Notes: generated from the letters alone by a model not told the origin. Positions 1-11,201 are shown, counted from the first letter of the stretch. The stretch is DNA of 58,022 bases from Mucilaginibacter sp. (GCA_016763755.1 JAESTD010000031.1:1-58022); one strand, 5' to 3'. Program-made: numbers and translations.

Positions 1-1428
1 AGCCGTAAATACGGCGGTACAGGCCTGGGGCTGTCTATCAGCAGGGAGTTGGCTACCCTGTTGGGTGGCGACATAAGCCTGAGCAGCGAGCCGGGCGTTG
101 GCAGCGAGTTTGTGCTTACCCTGCCATTTGTGGCGGTATTTGAAAACCACGAGGATGAAGCAGTGCCAACCGTTGAGAACTATCAGCCTGCCGCGCAGAA
201 TTTCCTGCAATCGGTACCCAAAAAGCAAACTGAGCCGGGGCATGAGCCTTTTGTGATAATTGTTGAGGATGACCCTAACTTTGCCATCATATTGCAGGAT
301 TACGCCCGTGACCATGGCTTTAAATCGGTAATGATAAATGAAGGTACCAACGCTGTTGAAACCATCAAGGAGCAACAGCCGGATGCGGTTGTTCTTGATA
401 TCATGCTGCCGGGCAAAGATGGCTGGCAGATATTGAAAGAATTAAAGCAGGATGAAGAAACGCTGCACATTCCGGTTCACCTGATGTCGGCCGGTGAGGC
501 TGCGGCTAACCGTGTGCGTAAAGAGGGCGCTATTAGCTTCCTTAAAAAGCCGGTTAATACCGAAACTCTTGATAAACTGTTTGGCGATATTATGGCCCGC
601 AGCGGTACCAAATTTACCCAGATCTTACTGGTTGAAGATCACAAAGCCCAAAGCCAGGCATTAAAAGACCTGATGCAAAGCCAGGGCATTACGGTAGATC
701 AGGCATTTGATGGCGAGTCGGCATTCCGTATGTTGCACGAGCACGATTACCAGTGCGTGATCCTTGATCTGAACCTTCCGGATATATCAGGACTTGATCT
801 TTTAGACAAAATTAAAGAGGTTGATAAATTTATTTCGTTACCGGTTATCATCAATACCGCTATGGAATTGGATAAAACCTCGGTAAATCGCTTAATGCAG
901 TACGCAAATGCGATGGTTGTTAAAACAAGTAAGTCATCTGATAGGTTAATAGACGAGGTGAACCTGTTCTTGAATAAGATTAGTGAAAATACCCCTCAAG
1001 CAGCAAATAGTACACAGCCGAAACAGAAAATGACAACTAAAGGAAAAGACGCGATAAAGGGTAAAAAGGTATTAATTGTTGATGATGACATGCGGAACAT
1101 CTTCGCATTAAGTAGCGCACTTGAAAGCTATGACCTGGTAGTGGAAATTGCAAATGATGGTGAAGAAGCTTTAACCAAACTTGAAGAGGTAACCGATATT
1201 GATATTGTATTAATGGATATCATGATGCCAAAAATGGATGGTTATGAGGCTACAAGGCAAATACGCAAGCAAAACAAATGGTTAAAGCTCCCTGTTATTG
1301 CCTTAACTGCAAAGGCCATGAAAGATGACCGCGAGAAATGTATTGCTGCCGGTGCTAATGATTACATCACCAAACCGGTTGACATGGACAGGCTGATATC
1401 GCTGATGCAGTTGTGGCTGGATAGTTAA
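1..1428 (+). CDS. Hybrid sensor histidine kinase, C-terminal part (5' truncated by window edge): end of HATPase domain plus three receiver domains
   Basis: Frame 1 is open from nt 1: [37 protein letters not shown] (G-box of HATPase_c), then three REC domains ([59 protein letters not shown]). Confidence 0.93.
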   Translation, partial: SRKYGGTGLGLSISRELATLLGGDISLSSEPGVGSEFVLTLPFVAVFENHEDEAVPTVENYQPAAQNFLQSVPKKQTEPGHEPFVIIVEDDPNFAIILQDYARDHGFKSVMINEGTNAVETIKEQQPDAVVLDIMLPGKDGWQILKELKQDEETLHIPVHLMSAGEAAANRVRKEGAISFLKKPVNTETLDKLFGDIMARSGTKFTQILLVEDHKAQSQALKDLMQSQGITVDQAFDGESAFRMLHEHDYQCVILDLNLPDISGLDLLDKIKEVDKFISLPVIINTAMELDKTSVNRLMQYANAMVVKTSKSSDRLIDEVNLFLNKISENTPQAANSTQPKQKMTTKGKDAIKGKKVLIVDDDMRNIFALSSALESYDLVVEIANDGEEALTKLEEVTDIDIVLMDIMMPKMDGYEATRQIRKQNKWLKLPVIALTAKAMKDDREKCIAAGANDYITKPVDMDRLISLMQLWLDS

Positions 1429-1431
1429 TTT

Positions 1432-2268
1432 ATGAAGATACCTGTTACTAAAGATACTATAACAAATACCCAACTAACAGAACTGATAGATATAGTAAAA
1501 AAGATCCACGGTTTTGATTTTAGTGATTACACAGAAGCTTCATTTAAAAGGCGGATAAGCCGTATCCTGATGCTTAAAAAGCTGGAGTTCTATGATCTTA
1601 AACATCTGCTTATTAATGATCATAATTTCTTTCAGTACTTTTTAGAGGAGATAACGGTAAACGTAACCGAGATGTTCCGCGACCCGGCTTTTTACAAAGC
1701 CCTGCGGAGCCAGGTGGTGCCTTACCTCTCAACTTATCAACATGTAAAGGTTTGGTGTGCAGGCTGTTCATCTGGTGAGGAAGCTTATTCGCTTGCGATC
1801 CTGCTTAAAGAGGAAAATTTGCTTAAGCGGTCTTTTATCTATGGTACAGATATTAATACCGAAGTTTTAAACGAGGCCAGGAAAGGTATCTACAGCCTCC
1901 GCAAAATAAAAAGTTACGCAGAAAACTATCTGTTTACCGGTTTGCCCGGCTCTTTAACAGATCATTTTACCATAGCTTATGACGCAGCTGCCATCCACAG
2001 CGAACTGAAACAAAACACGCTTTTCTCGGTACATAACCTCATTTCCGATACCGGTTTTAATGAGTTTCAGATGATCAGTTGCCGTAATGTGTTCATCTAT
2101 TTTGAAACCGAGCTGCAACACCGAATATTAGATCTTTTTTACAATAGTCTATGTCCGTTGGGCTATCTTTGCCTGGGTAATAAGGAAACCATCCGTTCAG
2201 ATGCTTTCCGGAAAAAGTTTAAAGTGATCAATCAAAAAGAAAATATCTATCAAAAAATTGGCTCTTGA
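1432..2268 (+). CDS. cheR: CheR-type protein-glutamate O-methyltransferase
   Basis: CheR N-domain (FKRRISRILMLKKL...EEITVNVTEMFRDPAFY) and SAM-binding motif VWCAGCSSGEEAYSLAILL; FQMISCRNVFIYF. Confidence 0.93.
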   Translation: MKIPVTKDTITNTQLTELIDIVKKIHGFDFSDYTEASFKRRISRILMLKKLEFYDLKHLLINDHNFFQYFLEEITVNVTEMFRDPAFYKALRSQVVPYLSTYQHVKVWCAGCSSGEEAYSLAILLKEENLLKRSFIYGTDINTEVLNEARKGIYSLRKIKSYAENYLFTGLPGSLTDHFTIAYDAAAIHSELKQNTLFSVHNLISDTGFNEFQMISCRNVFIYFETELQHRILDLFYNSLCPLGYLCLGNKETIRSDAFRKKFKVINQKENIYQKIGS

Positions 2269-2869
2269 TGATCAAATAAAACAACGCTGGCAAAGCGCAC
2301 GAATACTGCTTTTAGGCGGTTCGGCAGGCTCATTTAAGCTGTTGTTCAGGTTGGTGAAATTATTGCCGATGGATTTTAACAAAACAGTGATCATTGTTAT
2401 CCATCGTAAAAAGAACTTTTTTTCGGAGATAGAGAAACTGTTTGCCGAAAATAGCCGTATGTTACTGCGGGAAATTAGTGACAAAGAACCGGTACAATCG
2501 AACGCTATATATATAGCGCCGGCTAATTATCATTCCCTGGTAGAAAAAGAAGGCTATTTTAGTCTGGATGTATCAGAAGCAGTTTGGTATTCTAAACCAT
2601 CCATAGATGTAACTTTTGAAAGCGTGGCTGAGGTGTACAAAGATCGTGTAACAGCAGTTTTGTTTTCGGGAGCTAACCAGGATGGGGCAGGAGGATTACT
2701 CAAATTGCGGCAAAGCGGGGCGTTAACCATTGCACAGGATCCCGCTGATGCAGAAATGACTGAAATGCCGCAATCGGCAATTGACATCAATGCCGCTGAA
2801 TATATTTTATCTGCCGAACAAATTTTTGAGCTGATACAAACTACAACTGATACCCCCAATACAATTTAA
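2258..2869 (+). CDS. cheB: CheB-type protein-glutamate methylesterase without receiver domain
   Basis: GGSAGS, VIHR and FSGANQDGAGG match the CheB Ser/His/Asp triad; TTG start overlapping cheR. Confidence 0.88.
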   Translation: MALDDQIKQRWQSARILLLGGSAGSFKLLFRLVKLLPMDFNKTVIIVIHRKKNFFSEIEKLFAENSRMLLREISDKEPVQSNAIYIAPANYHSLVEKEGYFSLDVSEAVWYSKPSIDVTFESVAEVYKDRVTAVLFSGANQDGAGGLLKLRQSGALTIAQDPADAEMTEMPQSAIDINAAEYILSAEQIFELIQTTTDTPNTI

Positions 2870-4819
2870 ATGACCCCAATCAATATCCTTATTGTTGACG
2901 ACAGAGAGGAAAATATTGTGGCCCTTGAGGCCTTGCTTACGCGTAGTGATATTAAGCTGTTTACAACAACTTCCCCCAATGATGCTTTAAAAATAGCCTG
3001 GGAAAATCAGATCTCTATCGCCCTTGTTGATGTTCAGATGCCTGAAATGGATGGCTTTGAACTGGTGGAGATGCTAAAGTCAAACCCGCGTACAAAGGAC
3101 ATCCTTGTAATATTTGTTACCGCAATTTCTAAGGAAGCCAAGTATGCCGTTAAGGGTTTTGGCGCCGGTGCTGTAGATTATCTATACAAGCCATTAGACC
3201 CATACATAACATCGGCAAAAGTTGATGCTTTTATACAACTTTGCCGTGCCCAGGACGAGGTAAAGCAAAAAAATGAAGAATTGCATAACCTGGCAGTTGT
3301 AGTAAAAAATAGCGCGGATATCATTTGCTCTGTTAACGCCGATACGCTTAGGATACAAACCATAAACCCGGCGGTAGAAACGATCTTAGGTTACACGCCC
3401 GAAGAGGCCCTCGGCAAAAGTATAGTTGATTTTGCAGTTGAGAACGATAGGCCGACTTTCAGGAAAAAACTGGGCGAGATCATCAAAGATAACCAAAGCT
3501 TTTCTGTAATGGAATTTCAGTTTGGTACGTTTAACAAAAGTGTGATATGGACAGAGTGCAGAGTTTCCTATCGTGCCCGTACCATATTCATGAATATAAG
3601 TGATGTATCGCCTCAGAAAAGCTATGAGCAGCAATTGATTAAATCAAAAGAAGCTGCAGAATATGGCAAAAAAGTTAAAGAGACTTTTTTAGCCAACATG
3701 AGCCATGAGTTACGCACGCCGGTTAACGGCATTATAGGCCTCACCAACCTTCTTAAGAAGACCGAGATTGACGAGCAGCAAGAAAGCTTACTTACTATGA
3801 TGGAAACCTCATCGCGCTCGTTATTGGGGGTAATAAATGATGTGCTGGACCTGTCGAAGATAGAGGCCGGCAAATTCAGTATTGTGCGTACGCCAAACAA
3901 TATACGCGATATTGTTAACAGCGTATACGGTTTGTTAAAATATCAGGCCGATGAGAAAAGTATAGAATTTATACAAGAGGTTGATAACGACGTGCCAAAA
4001 GTGCTGCAGGTAGATTCGTTACGATTGAACCAGATCTTGATGAACCTTATCAGCAATGCGCTTAAGTTTACCGATAGGGGGCATGTAAAGTTAAAAGTAT
4101 CGGTACTGCAAAAGGTTGATGATAGTAAAGTGAAACTTAAGTTTAGTGTGGAAGATACCGGTATCGGCATCCCTTCTGAACGATTAAGCAAGATCTTTGA
4201 ATCATTTGAACAGGCAGAGGATGATACTGCCAGCAAATATGGCGGTACAGGCCTTGGGCTTACCATCACCAAAAAGCTGATAGAACTTAAAGGCGGCGAA
4301 CTCACAACGAGCAGCAAAGTAGGAGAGGGAAGCGTATTTAACTTTACCAACTGGTTTAGCATAGCGCATGATAATAGTGCCCCTAAACCGGTTAAGGTTG
4401 GCAAAAAGTTAGCTCAATTTGTAGATACCCGGGTACTGATTGCCGAGGATAACATGATAAACCAGTTTATGGTATCTAAAATGCTGAAAGACTGGAACGT
4501 TGAGTACGAAATTGCAGATAACGGCAACAAGGTTATTGAAAAGCTGAAAGAAAGTGATTTTGACCTGGTATTGATGGATACCCACATGCCGGGACTGAAT
4601 GGTTATCAAGCTGCACGCACCATCCGTATGGATTTTGTTGAACCTAAACGTAGTGTACCGATTATCTCGTTATCGGCATCGGCATTTGAGCACGAGCAGG
4701 TTGAGGCAATGTCATCAGGTATGAATGATGTGCTGCCAAAACCCTTTGAAGCACATGAACTGCACAACAAGATGGTGAAGCTTTTAAAAAGTAAGGTAGA
4801 CACTAAAGCAACAGTGTAG
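2870..4819 (+). CDS. Hybrid histidine kinase: REC-PAS-HisKA-HATPase-REC
   Basis: N-terminal REC (IVDDREEN..LVDVQMPEMDG), PAS, H-box (FLANMSHELRTPVNGIIGL), N/G boxes (NLISNALKF, DTGIGIP, GGTGLGLTI), C-terminal REC (IAEDNMIN..VLMDTHMPGLNG). Confidence 0.94.
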   Translation: MTPINILIVDDREENIVALEALLTRSDIKLFTTTSPNDALKIAWENQISIALVDVQMPEMDGFELVEMLKSNPRTKDILVIFVTAISKEAKYAVKGFGAGAVDYLYKPLDPYITSAKVDAFIQLCRAQDEVKQKNEELHNLAVVVKNSADIICSVNADTLRIQTINPAVETILGYTPEEALGKSIVDFAVENDRPTFRKKLGEIIKDNQSFSVMEFQFGTFNKSVIWTECRVSYRARTIFMNISDVSPQKSYEQQLIKSKEAAEYGKKVKETFLANMSHELRTPVNGIIGLTNLLKKTEIDEQQESLLTMMETSSRSLLGVINDVLDLSKIEAGKFSIVRTPNNIRDIVNSVYGLLKYQADEKSIEFIQEVDNDVPKVLQVDSLRLNQILMNLISNALKFTDRGHVKLKVSVLQKVDDSKVKLKFSVEDTGIGIPSERLSKIFESFEQAEDDTASKYGGTGLGLTITKKLIELKGGELTTSSKVGEGSVFNFTNWFSIAHDNSAPKPVKVGKKLAQFVDTRVLIAEDNMINQFMVSKMLKDWNVEYEIADNGNKVIEKLKESDFDLVLMDTHMPGLNGYQAARTIRMDFVEPKRSVPIISLSASAFEHEQVEAMSSGMNDVLPKPFEAHELHNKMVKLLKSKVDTKATV

Positions 4820-5291
4820 TTTGGCCTATGCCCAATACACGGGCTTCGTGTTCTAAAAGCCATTTTTTGCGCCAAATACCACCTGCATAGCCGGTTAAAC
4901 TGCCGTTAGCGCCAATAACGCGGTGGCAGGGAACGACGATCCATAAATGATTACGCCCGTTGGCTGCCGCAATAGCGCGGATAGCCAGCGGGTTTTGCAT
5001 TTTTTGCGACTGCTGTCCGTAAGTAATAGTGGTGCCATATGGGATGCGCAACAACTCCTGCCAAACTTCCTGTTGAAAATCTGAGCCCGGTTGCTTAAGC
5101 GGCAGATCAAACTCTTTACGTGTGCCGTCAAAATATTCATCTAATTGTTTAATGGCTTCATTTAACACGTCAACATCTGTCATCGTTGCTTCCAACCCCT
5201 TTTCATCGCGGATAGAAACCTTGCTGATGAAGCCATCTTCTTCGACAATATGAGTGATTCCTAATGGAGATCTGTAAAAAACCTCGGCCAT
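4803..5291 (-). CDS. ogt: Methylated-DNA--[protein]-cysteine S-methyltransferase
   Basis: Active-site motif VPCHRVIGANGSLTGYAGGIWRKKWLLEHE; PYGTTITYGQ. Confidence 0.94.
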   Translation of the reverse strand: MAEVFYRSPLGITHIVEEDGFISKVSIRDEKGLEATMTDVDVLNEAIKQLDEYFDGTRKEFDLPLKQPGSDFQQEVWQELLRIPYGTTITYGQQSQKMQNPLAIRAIAAANGRNHLWIVVPCHRVIGANGSLTGYAGGIWRKKWLLEHEARVLGIGQTTLLL

Positions 5292-5298
5292 AATTTGT

Positions 5299-6108
5299 TT
5301 ACTTCTGCTCGAATTTCAATAAGGATTTCAGGTAAACCTTACTCATCTTACTGCCAATAAATCGTGATGGCAAAAAGTTCATAAACACTTTCCCCACGCG
5401 ATTCATCAGCCCTGGTATATAGTTAAACTTGCGGCTAACAAATGCGTGTATGCCTTCTTTTGCAGCCTGTTTTACCGGCATCAGCCAGCCACGTAGTTCG
5501 CCAAATTCGTCGCCGTGGGTCATCTCGGTAGCAATGCCGCCGGGGGCAAAAACGGTGATGGCAAAGTCAGGATTGGCGAGTTCGTTATGCAGCGCATTGC
5601 CGAAGGCGTTAATAAATGCCTTGGTTGCCGAATAAGCTGTTTGGTATGGCACCGGGAAAAACCCCGACATACTTGATACCAGCATCAGTCCGCCTTCTTT
5701 TTTACTGTCCTCAAAATGTTTTACCAGTGCGTTGGTCATGCGCACCACACCGATAACGTTGGTTTTAAGGATGGCTTCAAATTTATCCCATTCTAATTGC
5801 CCGTGGCGGCCAAAGTAAGTAACGCCCGCATTAAGGATAGCACCATACAACTCACCATTGGAAAGGCTTTCAGCAACTACATGATCGGCACCTTCGGTGG
5901 TGGATAGGTCGGCAACAACAACTTTTACCTGGACGCCTGCGGCTTGTTCCAGTTCAACTTTTAGTTGTTCCAGTTTATCGGCGCGGCGTGCGGCTATTAT
6001 GAGGTTAGCTTTATGGATAATGGCCAGTTGCCGGGCCATTTCCTGCCCAAGCCCTGATGACGCTCCGGTAACCAATATCCATTTATTATTTAGCCGCAAA
6101 TTATTCAT
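5299..6108 (-). CDS. Short-chain dehydrogenase/reductase
   Basis: TGASSGLGQEMA cofactor motif, NAGV, YQTAYSATKAF catalytic YxxxK. Confidence 0.92.
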   Translation of the reverse strand: MNNLRLNNKWILVTGASSGLGQEMARQLAIIHKANLIIAARRADKLEQLKVELEQAAGVQVKVVVADLSTTEGADHVVAESLSNGELYGAILNAGVTYFGRHGQLEWDKFEAILKTNVIGVVRMTNALVKHFEDSKKEGGLMLVSSMSGFFPVPYQTAYSATKAFINAFGNALHNELANPDFAITVFAPGGIATEMTHGDEFGELRGWLMPVKQAAKEGIHAFVSRKFNYIPGLMNRVGKVFMNFLPSRFIGSKMSKVYLKSLLKFEQK

Positions 6109-6157
6109 GAGGCTAAGTTAGAATTTTTAGGCCGAAGTCTTTAGCAGATAGGCGATG

Positions 6158-6436
6158 TCATCTGATACAAAAATACAGTATAACCACTGCCATCACCTGT
6201 ATACAATAGGTGATGAAAAGCCTTAATGCACCTCTAATTTTCAAAGGAAGAAAAAGATAGACAACATAAGAAAACAGAAACATAACCAACGCCAAAACCG
6301 AAACTATCAAAAGATTTGGCCCTTCCGGATCGTTAATGAATGAGAACAGCGCTCTCGAACAAACAATGGCCGTTATCGCCAAAATTATCAGCGATATTCT
6401 TTTTGACTTGAAATGCAGATCTCTCGTATCATCCAT
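6158..6436 (-). CDS. Small predicted membrane protein, unknown function
   Basis: 92 aa ORF with three hydrophobic stretches; isolated between ogt/SDR and ccmB; no recognised family. Confidence 0.55.
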   Translation of the reverse strand: MDDTRDLHFKSKRISLIILAITAIVCSRALFSFINDPEGPNLLIVSVLALVMFLFSYVVYLFLPLKIRGALRLFITYCIQVMAVVILYFCIR

Positions 6437-6574
6437 AACCTAAAGTTAATGAATTTCAATATCTTATTGAAAATACATACCGGACTACGTTTTGCCCGCA
6501 ATAGCAAATTAAGTTTGGATTAGACTTAAGACTCCGAACTCCCGACTTAAGACTTTTTACATTAAATTCGCAAC

Positions 6575-7258
6575 ATGAAACTGGCGGGGCAAACTATCGA
6601 GCTTTTAAAGAAGGAGATCATACTGGAGTGGCGTTCAAAATATGCCTTTAATGGTATCCTGCTTTATATCGTGTCTACCGTGTTTGTTTGTTATATCTCA
6701 TTCAACCTTAATCCGGGTTTTAAGCAAACGCCGGGATATCCAATAGTTTGGAATATATTGTTTTGGATCATTATGCTATTTGCCTCGGTAAACGCCATAG
6801 CCAAAAGTTTTTTGCAGGAGAGTAAGGCGCGCCTGCTTTATTATTATACCATTGCGCATCCTCAGGCTATTATCCTTTCAAAAACCATTTACAATACCCT
6901 GCTGATGTCGCTTTTAAGCATGTTGGCTTTGGTAGTTTACCTGTTGTTTTTCCCTAGCAAGGTTGATGATATTTTATACTATTTCATTACAGTATTATTA
7001 GGCAGTATGAGCTTTTCTACAGTGTTTACCATGATATCAGCTATAGCATCAAAAGCGGGTAATAATGGCACCCTGATGGCGATTTTGAGCTTCCCTGTAG
7101 TTATTCCGGTGATATTGCTGCTGGTAAAGGTAAGCAAAGCCGCCATGGATGGCATAGACCGTAGCCTCAGTTTAAATAATATTGGTATCCTGGTGGCAAT
7201 AAATGTGATCGTAATTGCCTCATCCCTCATATTATTCCCCTTTCTATGGCGCGACTGA
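6575..7258 (+). CDS. ccmB: Heme exporter protein CcmB (ABC permease)
   Basis: LLKKEIILEWRSKYAFNGILLY... polytopic membrane protein typical of CcmB; next to ccmC. Confidence 0.85.
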   Translation: MKLAGQTIELLKKEIILEWRSKYAFNGILLYIVSTVFVCYISFNLNPGFKQTPGYPIVWNILFWIIMLFASVNAIAKSFLQESKARLLYYYTIAHPQAIILSKTIYNTLLMSLLSMLALVVYLLFFPSKVDDILYYFITVLLGSMSFSTVFTMISAIASKAGNNGTLMAILSFPVVIPVILLLVKVSKAAMDGIDRSLSLNNIGILVAINVIVIASSLILFPFLWRD

Positions 7259-8439
7259 TACTTCGCTACATATTATTTATCTGTTTGCTAACGCCGATGG
7301 TTGCATTGGCACAAAACGGTGTTATCATCGGCAAAATAGTTGCTAATGGCACTACTAACCCGGTTGCTAAAGCCAGCGTGTTTTTAAACAATGCCTCTTA
7401 TGGTACGGCCACTGCAGATGATGGTACTTTTGCGCTTCGCGGAGTAAAGCCCGGTCAGTACGATTTGGTAGTTACCATCCTCGGGTACGAGGAATATACC
7501 CAAAAAGTGCAGGTGAACAACAACACGGTTGAGTTGAGCATCAGCCTTACACCTAAGGTAATGATGATGCGAGAGGTAGTAATAACCACCAACGCCGACT
7601 GGAAAAAGAATTACGAGCAATTTAAAAAAGAGTTTATTGGTAATGATGATGCCGCCAAACAATGCAAGGTTGCTAATCCGAGGATACTTAACCTTTCTTA
7701 CACTCGTAGAACGCAAACGCTTGAGGCATCTACCGATGAATTTTTAGAAGTGGAAAACTACGCGTTGGGCTACAAAGTGAAGTTTTTGTTAGCCGAGTTT
7801 ACCAGCAACAATATATCGGGCATTATCAGCTATGCGGGTAAAGCATTATTTGAAGACCTCCCGGGTAGTGCCGAACAGAAAAAGAAATGGAAGGCCAAAC
7901 GCGATGAAGCATATTATGGTTCGGCAAGGCATTTTTACAGGTCATTGTATAAAGACCGCCTGCAGCAAGAAGGTTTCGAGATCTATGATTTTATGCGCAG
8001 CCCGGATCCAAACCGCCCGCCAGAGTGGTTGATAAAGAAGAAGATCAAACAATTCTACGGCTTTAACCGCGACTCGGCCATGTACTGGATTGAGAAAGAG
8101 AATATGCCTAAATGGTATCAGGAGCATTTAACACGTCCTAATTTATCAGCAGCTGCTGTGTTACGCAGAACCGCCGAGCAAGGTATTTATGTAATCACCT
8201 TTCCGCATTATTTATACGTGGTGTATAACAAGCGTTTCGAAAAGGAGAATTTTAAAGATCTTTACCGCCCGCTGGATATGCCAAATTACGAAGCGAGCGT
8301 AATCACCCTCGGGGGAGATTTCGCTGCATTTGACATGAACGGTACGGTGGTAATGAATGCACCGCTTAACGAAGGCACATGGTCAAAATCAAAGCTGGCC
8401 GCCATGCTGCCGGTTGACTATGAACCATCAGATAAATAA
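7246..8439 (+). CDS. Exported carboxypeptidase-regulatory-like domain protein
   Basis: Signal peptide, then CarboxypepD_reg-like domain (GKIVANGTTNPVAKASVFLNNASYGTATADDGTFALRGVKPGQYDLVVTILGYEEYTQKV). Overlaps ccmB by 13 nt. Confidence 0.82.
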   Translation: MARLILRYILFICLLTPMVALAQNGVIIGKIVANGTTNPVAKASVFLNNASYGTATADDGTFALRGVKPGQYDLVVTILGYEEYTQKVQVNNNTVELSISLTPKVMMMREVVITTNADWKKNYEQFKKEFIGNDDAAKQCKVANPRILNLSYTRRTQTLEASTDEFLEVENYALGYKVKFLLAEFTSNNISGIISYAGKALFEDLPGSAEQKKKWKAKRDEAYYGSARHFYRSLYKDRLQQEGFEIYDFMRSPDPNRPPEWLIKKKIKQFYGFNRDSAMYWIEKENMPKWYQEHLTRPNLSAAAVLRRTAEQGIYVITFPHYLYVVYNKRFEKENFKDLYRPLDMPNYEASVITLGGDFAAFDMNGTVVMNAPLNEGTWSKSKLAAMLPVDYEPSDK

Positions 8440-8666
8440 TCAATCGGTAATTGAGTCATCGAGTCATTAGGTCATTGGGGAATTTTGTTAATCTATTTCT
8501 ATTAGAATTTAGTATTTAAGATTTCTCGTTTAGGATTTACTAATACTCTACCCCAATCCTCATAACTTTTTCAATCCCTATGCTTGCATAGTATAACATT
8601 GCTAATTATGACGCAGGGCGTATAATCGCAAATATCTTATTGTTACATTTGCCCCATATTTTTGAT

Positions 8667-9344
8667 ATGAAGTTTATATATAAAACCTGGTGGAAGGTAT
8701 TGGCCGTAGTGCTGGTGTTCTACACACTCATATCCGGTCTGCTTTTTCAGGTACCCCGCCTGGATATCCTGCACGAAACAATCCGTAACCTGTATTTTCA
8801 CGTACCCATGTGGATGGCGATGTTAACCGCCCTGGTTATCTCGGTATACTACAGTATTTTATACCTGCGTACAGGTAAAGAGGAACATGATCTTGCCGCA
8901 GTGGAATGTGTAAATACCGGTATGATATTCTATGGCCTGGGACTAATAACCGGCATGCTTTGGGCTAAATATACTTGGGGCGAGTACTGGAGCGGTGACC
9001 CCAAGCAAAATAGCGCAGCTATAGCTTTTTTGCTTTATTGTGCTTACCTGGTGTTGCGTAACTCGATAGATGAGGAACAAACCCGCGCCAAGATCTCTGC
9101 TATCTACAATATCTTCGCATTCCCGATAATGATCGTGCTATTGTTTATACTGCCCCGTATGACCGATTCCCTGCACCCGGGTGGTGCCGGCGGTAACCCC
9201 GGCTTTAACAAATACGATCTTGACAGCCACATGCGCATGGTACTTTATCCCGCTTTTCTCGGATGGAGCCTGTTATCATTATGGATAGCCACCATCCGTT
9301 ACCGTATCCGTTTAATTGAACATAAAAAGAATGCCATCAACTAA
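8667..9344 (+). CDS. ccmC: Cytochrome c biogenesis protein CcmC/CcsA family
   Basis: FHVPMWMAM, WAKYTWGEYWSGDPKQNSAAIAFLLYCAYL (WWD-like heme handling motif). The ORF opens at 8640, but ATG at 8667 is the likely start. Confidence 0.9.
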   Translation: MKFIYKTWWKVLAVVLVFYTLISGLLFQVPRLDILHETIRNLYFHVPMWMAMLTALVISVYYSILYLRTGKEEHDLAAVECVNTGMIFYGLGLITGMLWAKYTWGEYWSGDPKQNSAAIAFLLYCAYLVLRNSIDEEQTRAKISAIYNIFAFPIMIVLLFILPRMTDSLHPGGAGGNPGFNKYDLDSHMRMVLYPAFLGWSLLSLWIATIRYRIRLIEHKKNAIN

Positions 9345-9346
9345 AA

Positions 9347-9583
9347 ATGAAGAGACTTTTAACCCTTATTGTACTGATGTTAAGCTTTGTTGCTGTTAGA
9401 GCGCAAACTGGTAAAAATGTTGAGATGGCTGACGCTTTGCGTGGTTCGGGCAAAATTTATGTTGTGGTAGCAACTATAGCTATTGTATTTGTTGGCCTTG
9501 CCATTTATCTGTTCAGCATAGACAGACGCCTAAAAAAAATCGAAAAAGAAAATTATATCAAAAACCAATCCTATTTTGTTTAA
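9347..9583 (+). CDS. CcmD-like small membrane protein
   Basis: 78 aa, signal/TM plus TM and a KKIEKEN tail, directly downstream of ccmC. Confidence 0.7.
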   Translation: MKRLLTLIVLMLSFVAVRAQTGKNVEMADALRGSGKIYVVVATIAIVFVGLAIYLFSIDRRLKKIEKENYIKNQSYFV

Positions 9584-9613
9584 ACCATGTTTTTCCTCTC
9601 GTAAAAGCATGGT
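9584..9613 (+). terminator. Hairpin after ccmC/ccmD-like gene
   Basis: ACCATGTTTTTcctctcgtAAAAGCATGGT inverted repeat right after the stop; no strong U-tract. Confidence 0.45.
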
Positions 9614-9714
9614 GTAAAAGCAACACCAGATTTTTCTTATTTGCGATATTGGTAAAAAATACACCAAATTTGAGCACTTTTTTAAGAAATTGTTAAATAC
9701 CCAAAAAACTAAAT

Positions 9715-11151
9715 ATGAGTACGAATAACCCGACTGCGAACCAGGATACCCATTTCTTTGGTGACGTTTGTAAAAACTTCGATCACGCAGCGCAATTCAC
9801 TAAGCACGATGCAGGCTTATTAGATCAGATCAAGTCTTGTAACAGTGTTTACCGTTTCCGTTTCCCAATCCGTAAAGGCAATGGCTTTGAAGTTATCGAT
9901 GCATGGCGCGTTGAACACTCTCACCACCAGTCGCCAACCAAAGGCGGTATCCGTTACAGCGAAATGGTGAACGAAGACGAGGTAATGGCGCTTGCAGCAT
10001 TAATGACCTACAAATGTGCCATTGTAAACGTTCCGTTTGGTGGTGCTAAAGGCGGTATTAAAATTAACCCTAAAAATTACACTGTGGGCGAGTTAGAGAA
10101 CATAACCCGCCGCTATACAGTAGAACTGATAAAGAAAAACTTTATTGGCCCAAGCATTGACGTACCTGCACCTGACTATGGATCGGGCGAGCGCGAAATG
10201 AGCTGGATCGCCGATACTTATGCAACCATGAATCCTGGTCAGTTGGATGCATTAGGTGCAGTAACCGGTAAACCGATTGCACTGCACGGTATCGCTGGTC
10301 GTCGTGAAGCTACCGGCCGTGGTGTTGCTATTGCCATCCGCGAGTGTGTTAGCGTTGCCGAGGATATGGAAAGGATCGGTTTAACTACCGGCTTATCAGG
10401 CAAAAAGGTCATCGTACAGGGTTTGGGTAACGTAGGTTACTACTCAGCTAAATTCCTTTCAGAGTTTGGTGCCCTTATCGTAGGTATCTGCGAATTTGAA
10501 GGTGCTATTTACAATGCTGATGGTTTGGATGTTGAAGCTGTTTTCCAACATCGTAAAGCAACCGGGTCTATCCTGGGTTATGCAGGCGCAAAACAAGAGT
10601 TTAAAAACACCATGGAGGGCTTGGAGCAACCATGTGATATTCTTGTACCTGCAGCTTTAGAAAACCAGATAACCGTAAATAACATCCGTGCCATAAAAGC
10701 AAAAATTATTGCCGAAGGTGCAAACGGCCCAACCTCGCCAGAAGCTGAGGAGATCTTTTACCAAAATGGTGGTATGATCATCCCGGATATGTACGCCAAC
10801 GCAGGTGGTGTAACGGTATCATACTTTGAGTGGTTAAAAAACCTTAGTCACGTGGCATTTGGCCGCATGAACCGCCGTTTCGAGGAAAACTCTAACCTTA
10901 ACCTGGTAAACATGGTCGAAGGCATCACAGGTATCGCTTTAACACCAATACAACGTGCTACAATTGTTAAAGGTGCATCAGAGTTAGAGCTGGTAAACTC
11001 AGGACTGGAAGATACCATGATCCGCTCATACCACGAGATCCGCGAGATCTACAAGAGCAACCCTGACATTGGTACCCTGCGTAACGCAGCCATGGTTGGC
11101 GCTATCAACAAAATTGCGGTATCATACCAGAACCTTGGCGTATGGCCGTAA
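9715..11151 (+). CDS. gdhA: Glu/Leu/Phe/Val dehydrogenase (glutamate dehydrogenase)
   Basis: [84 protein letters not shown]. Confidence 0.95.
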   Translation: MSTNNPTANQDTHFFGDVCKNFDHAAQFTKHDAGLLDQIKSCNSVYRFRFPIRKGNGFEVIDAWRVEHSHHQSPTKGGIRYSEMVNEDEVMALAALMTYKCAIVNVPFGGAKGGIKINPKNYTVGELENITRRYTVELIKKNFIGPSIDVPAPDYGSGEREMSWIADTYATMNPGQLDALGAVTGKPIALHGIAGRREATGRGVAIAIRECVSVAEDMERIGLTTGLSGKKVIVQGLGNVGYYSAKFLSEFGALIVGICEFEGAIYNADGLDVEAVFQHRKATGSILGYAGAKQEFKNTMEGLEQPCDILVPAALENQITVNNIRAIKAKIIAEGANGPTSPEAEEIFYQNGGMIIPDMYANAGGVTVSYFEWLKNLSHVAFGRMNRRFEENSNLNLVNMVEGITGIALTPIQRATIVKGASELELVNSGLEDTMIRSYHEIREIYKSNPDIGTLRNAAMVGAINKIAVSYQNLGVWP

Positions 11152-11201
11152 ATAGTGATTAGAGATTTGTTATTAGAGATTAGGTTCTCAATTGAGTATA
11201 T

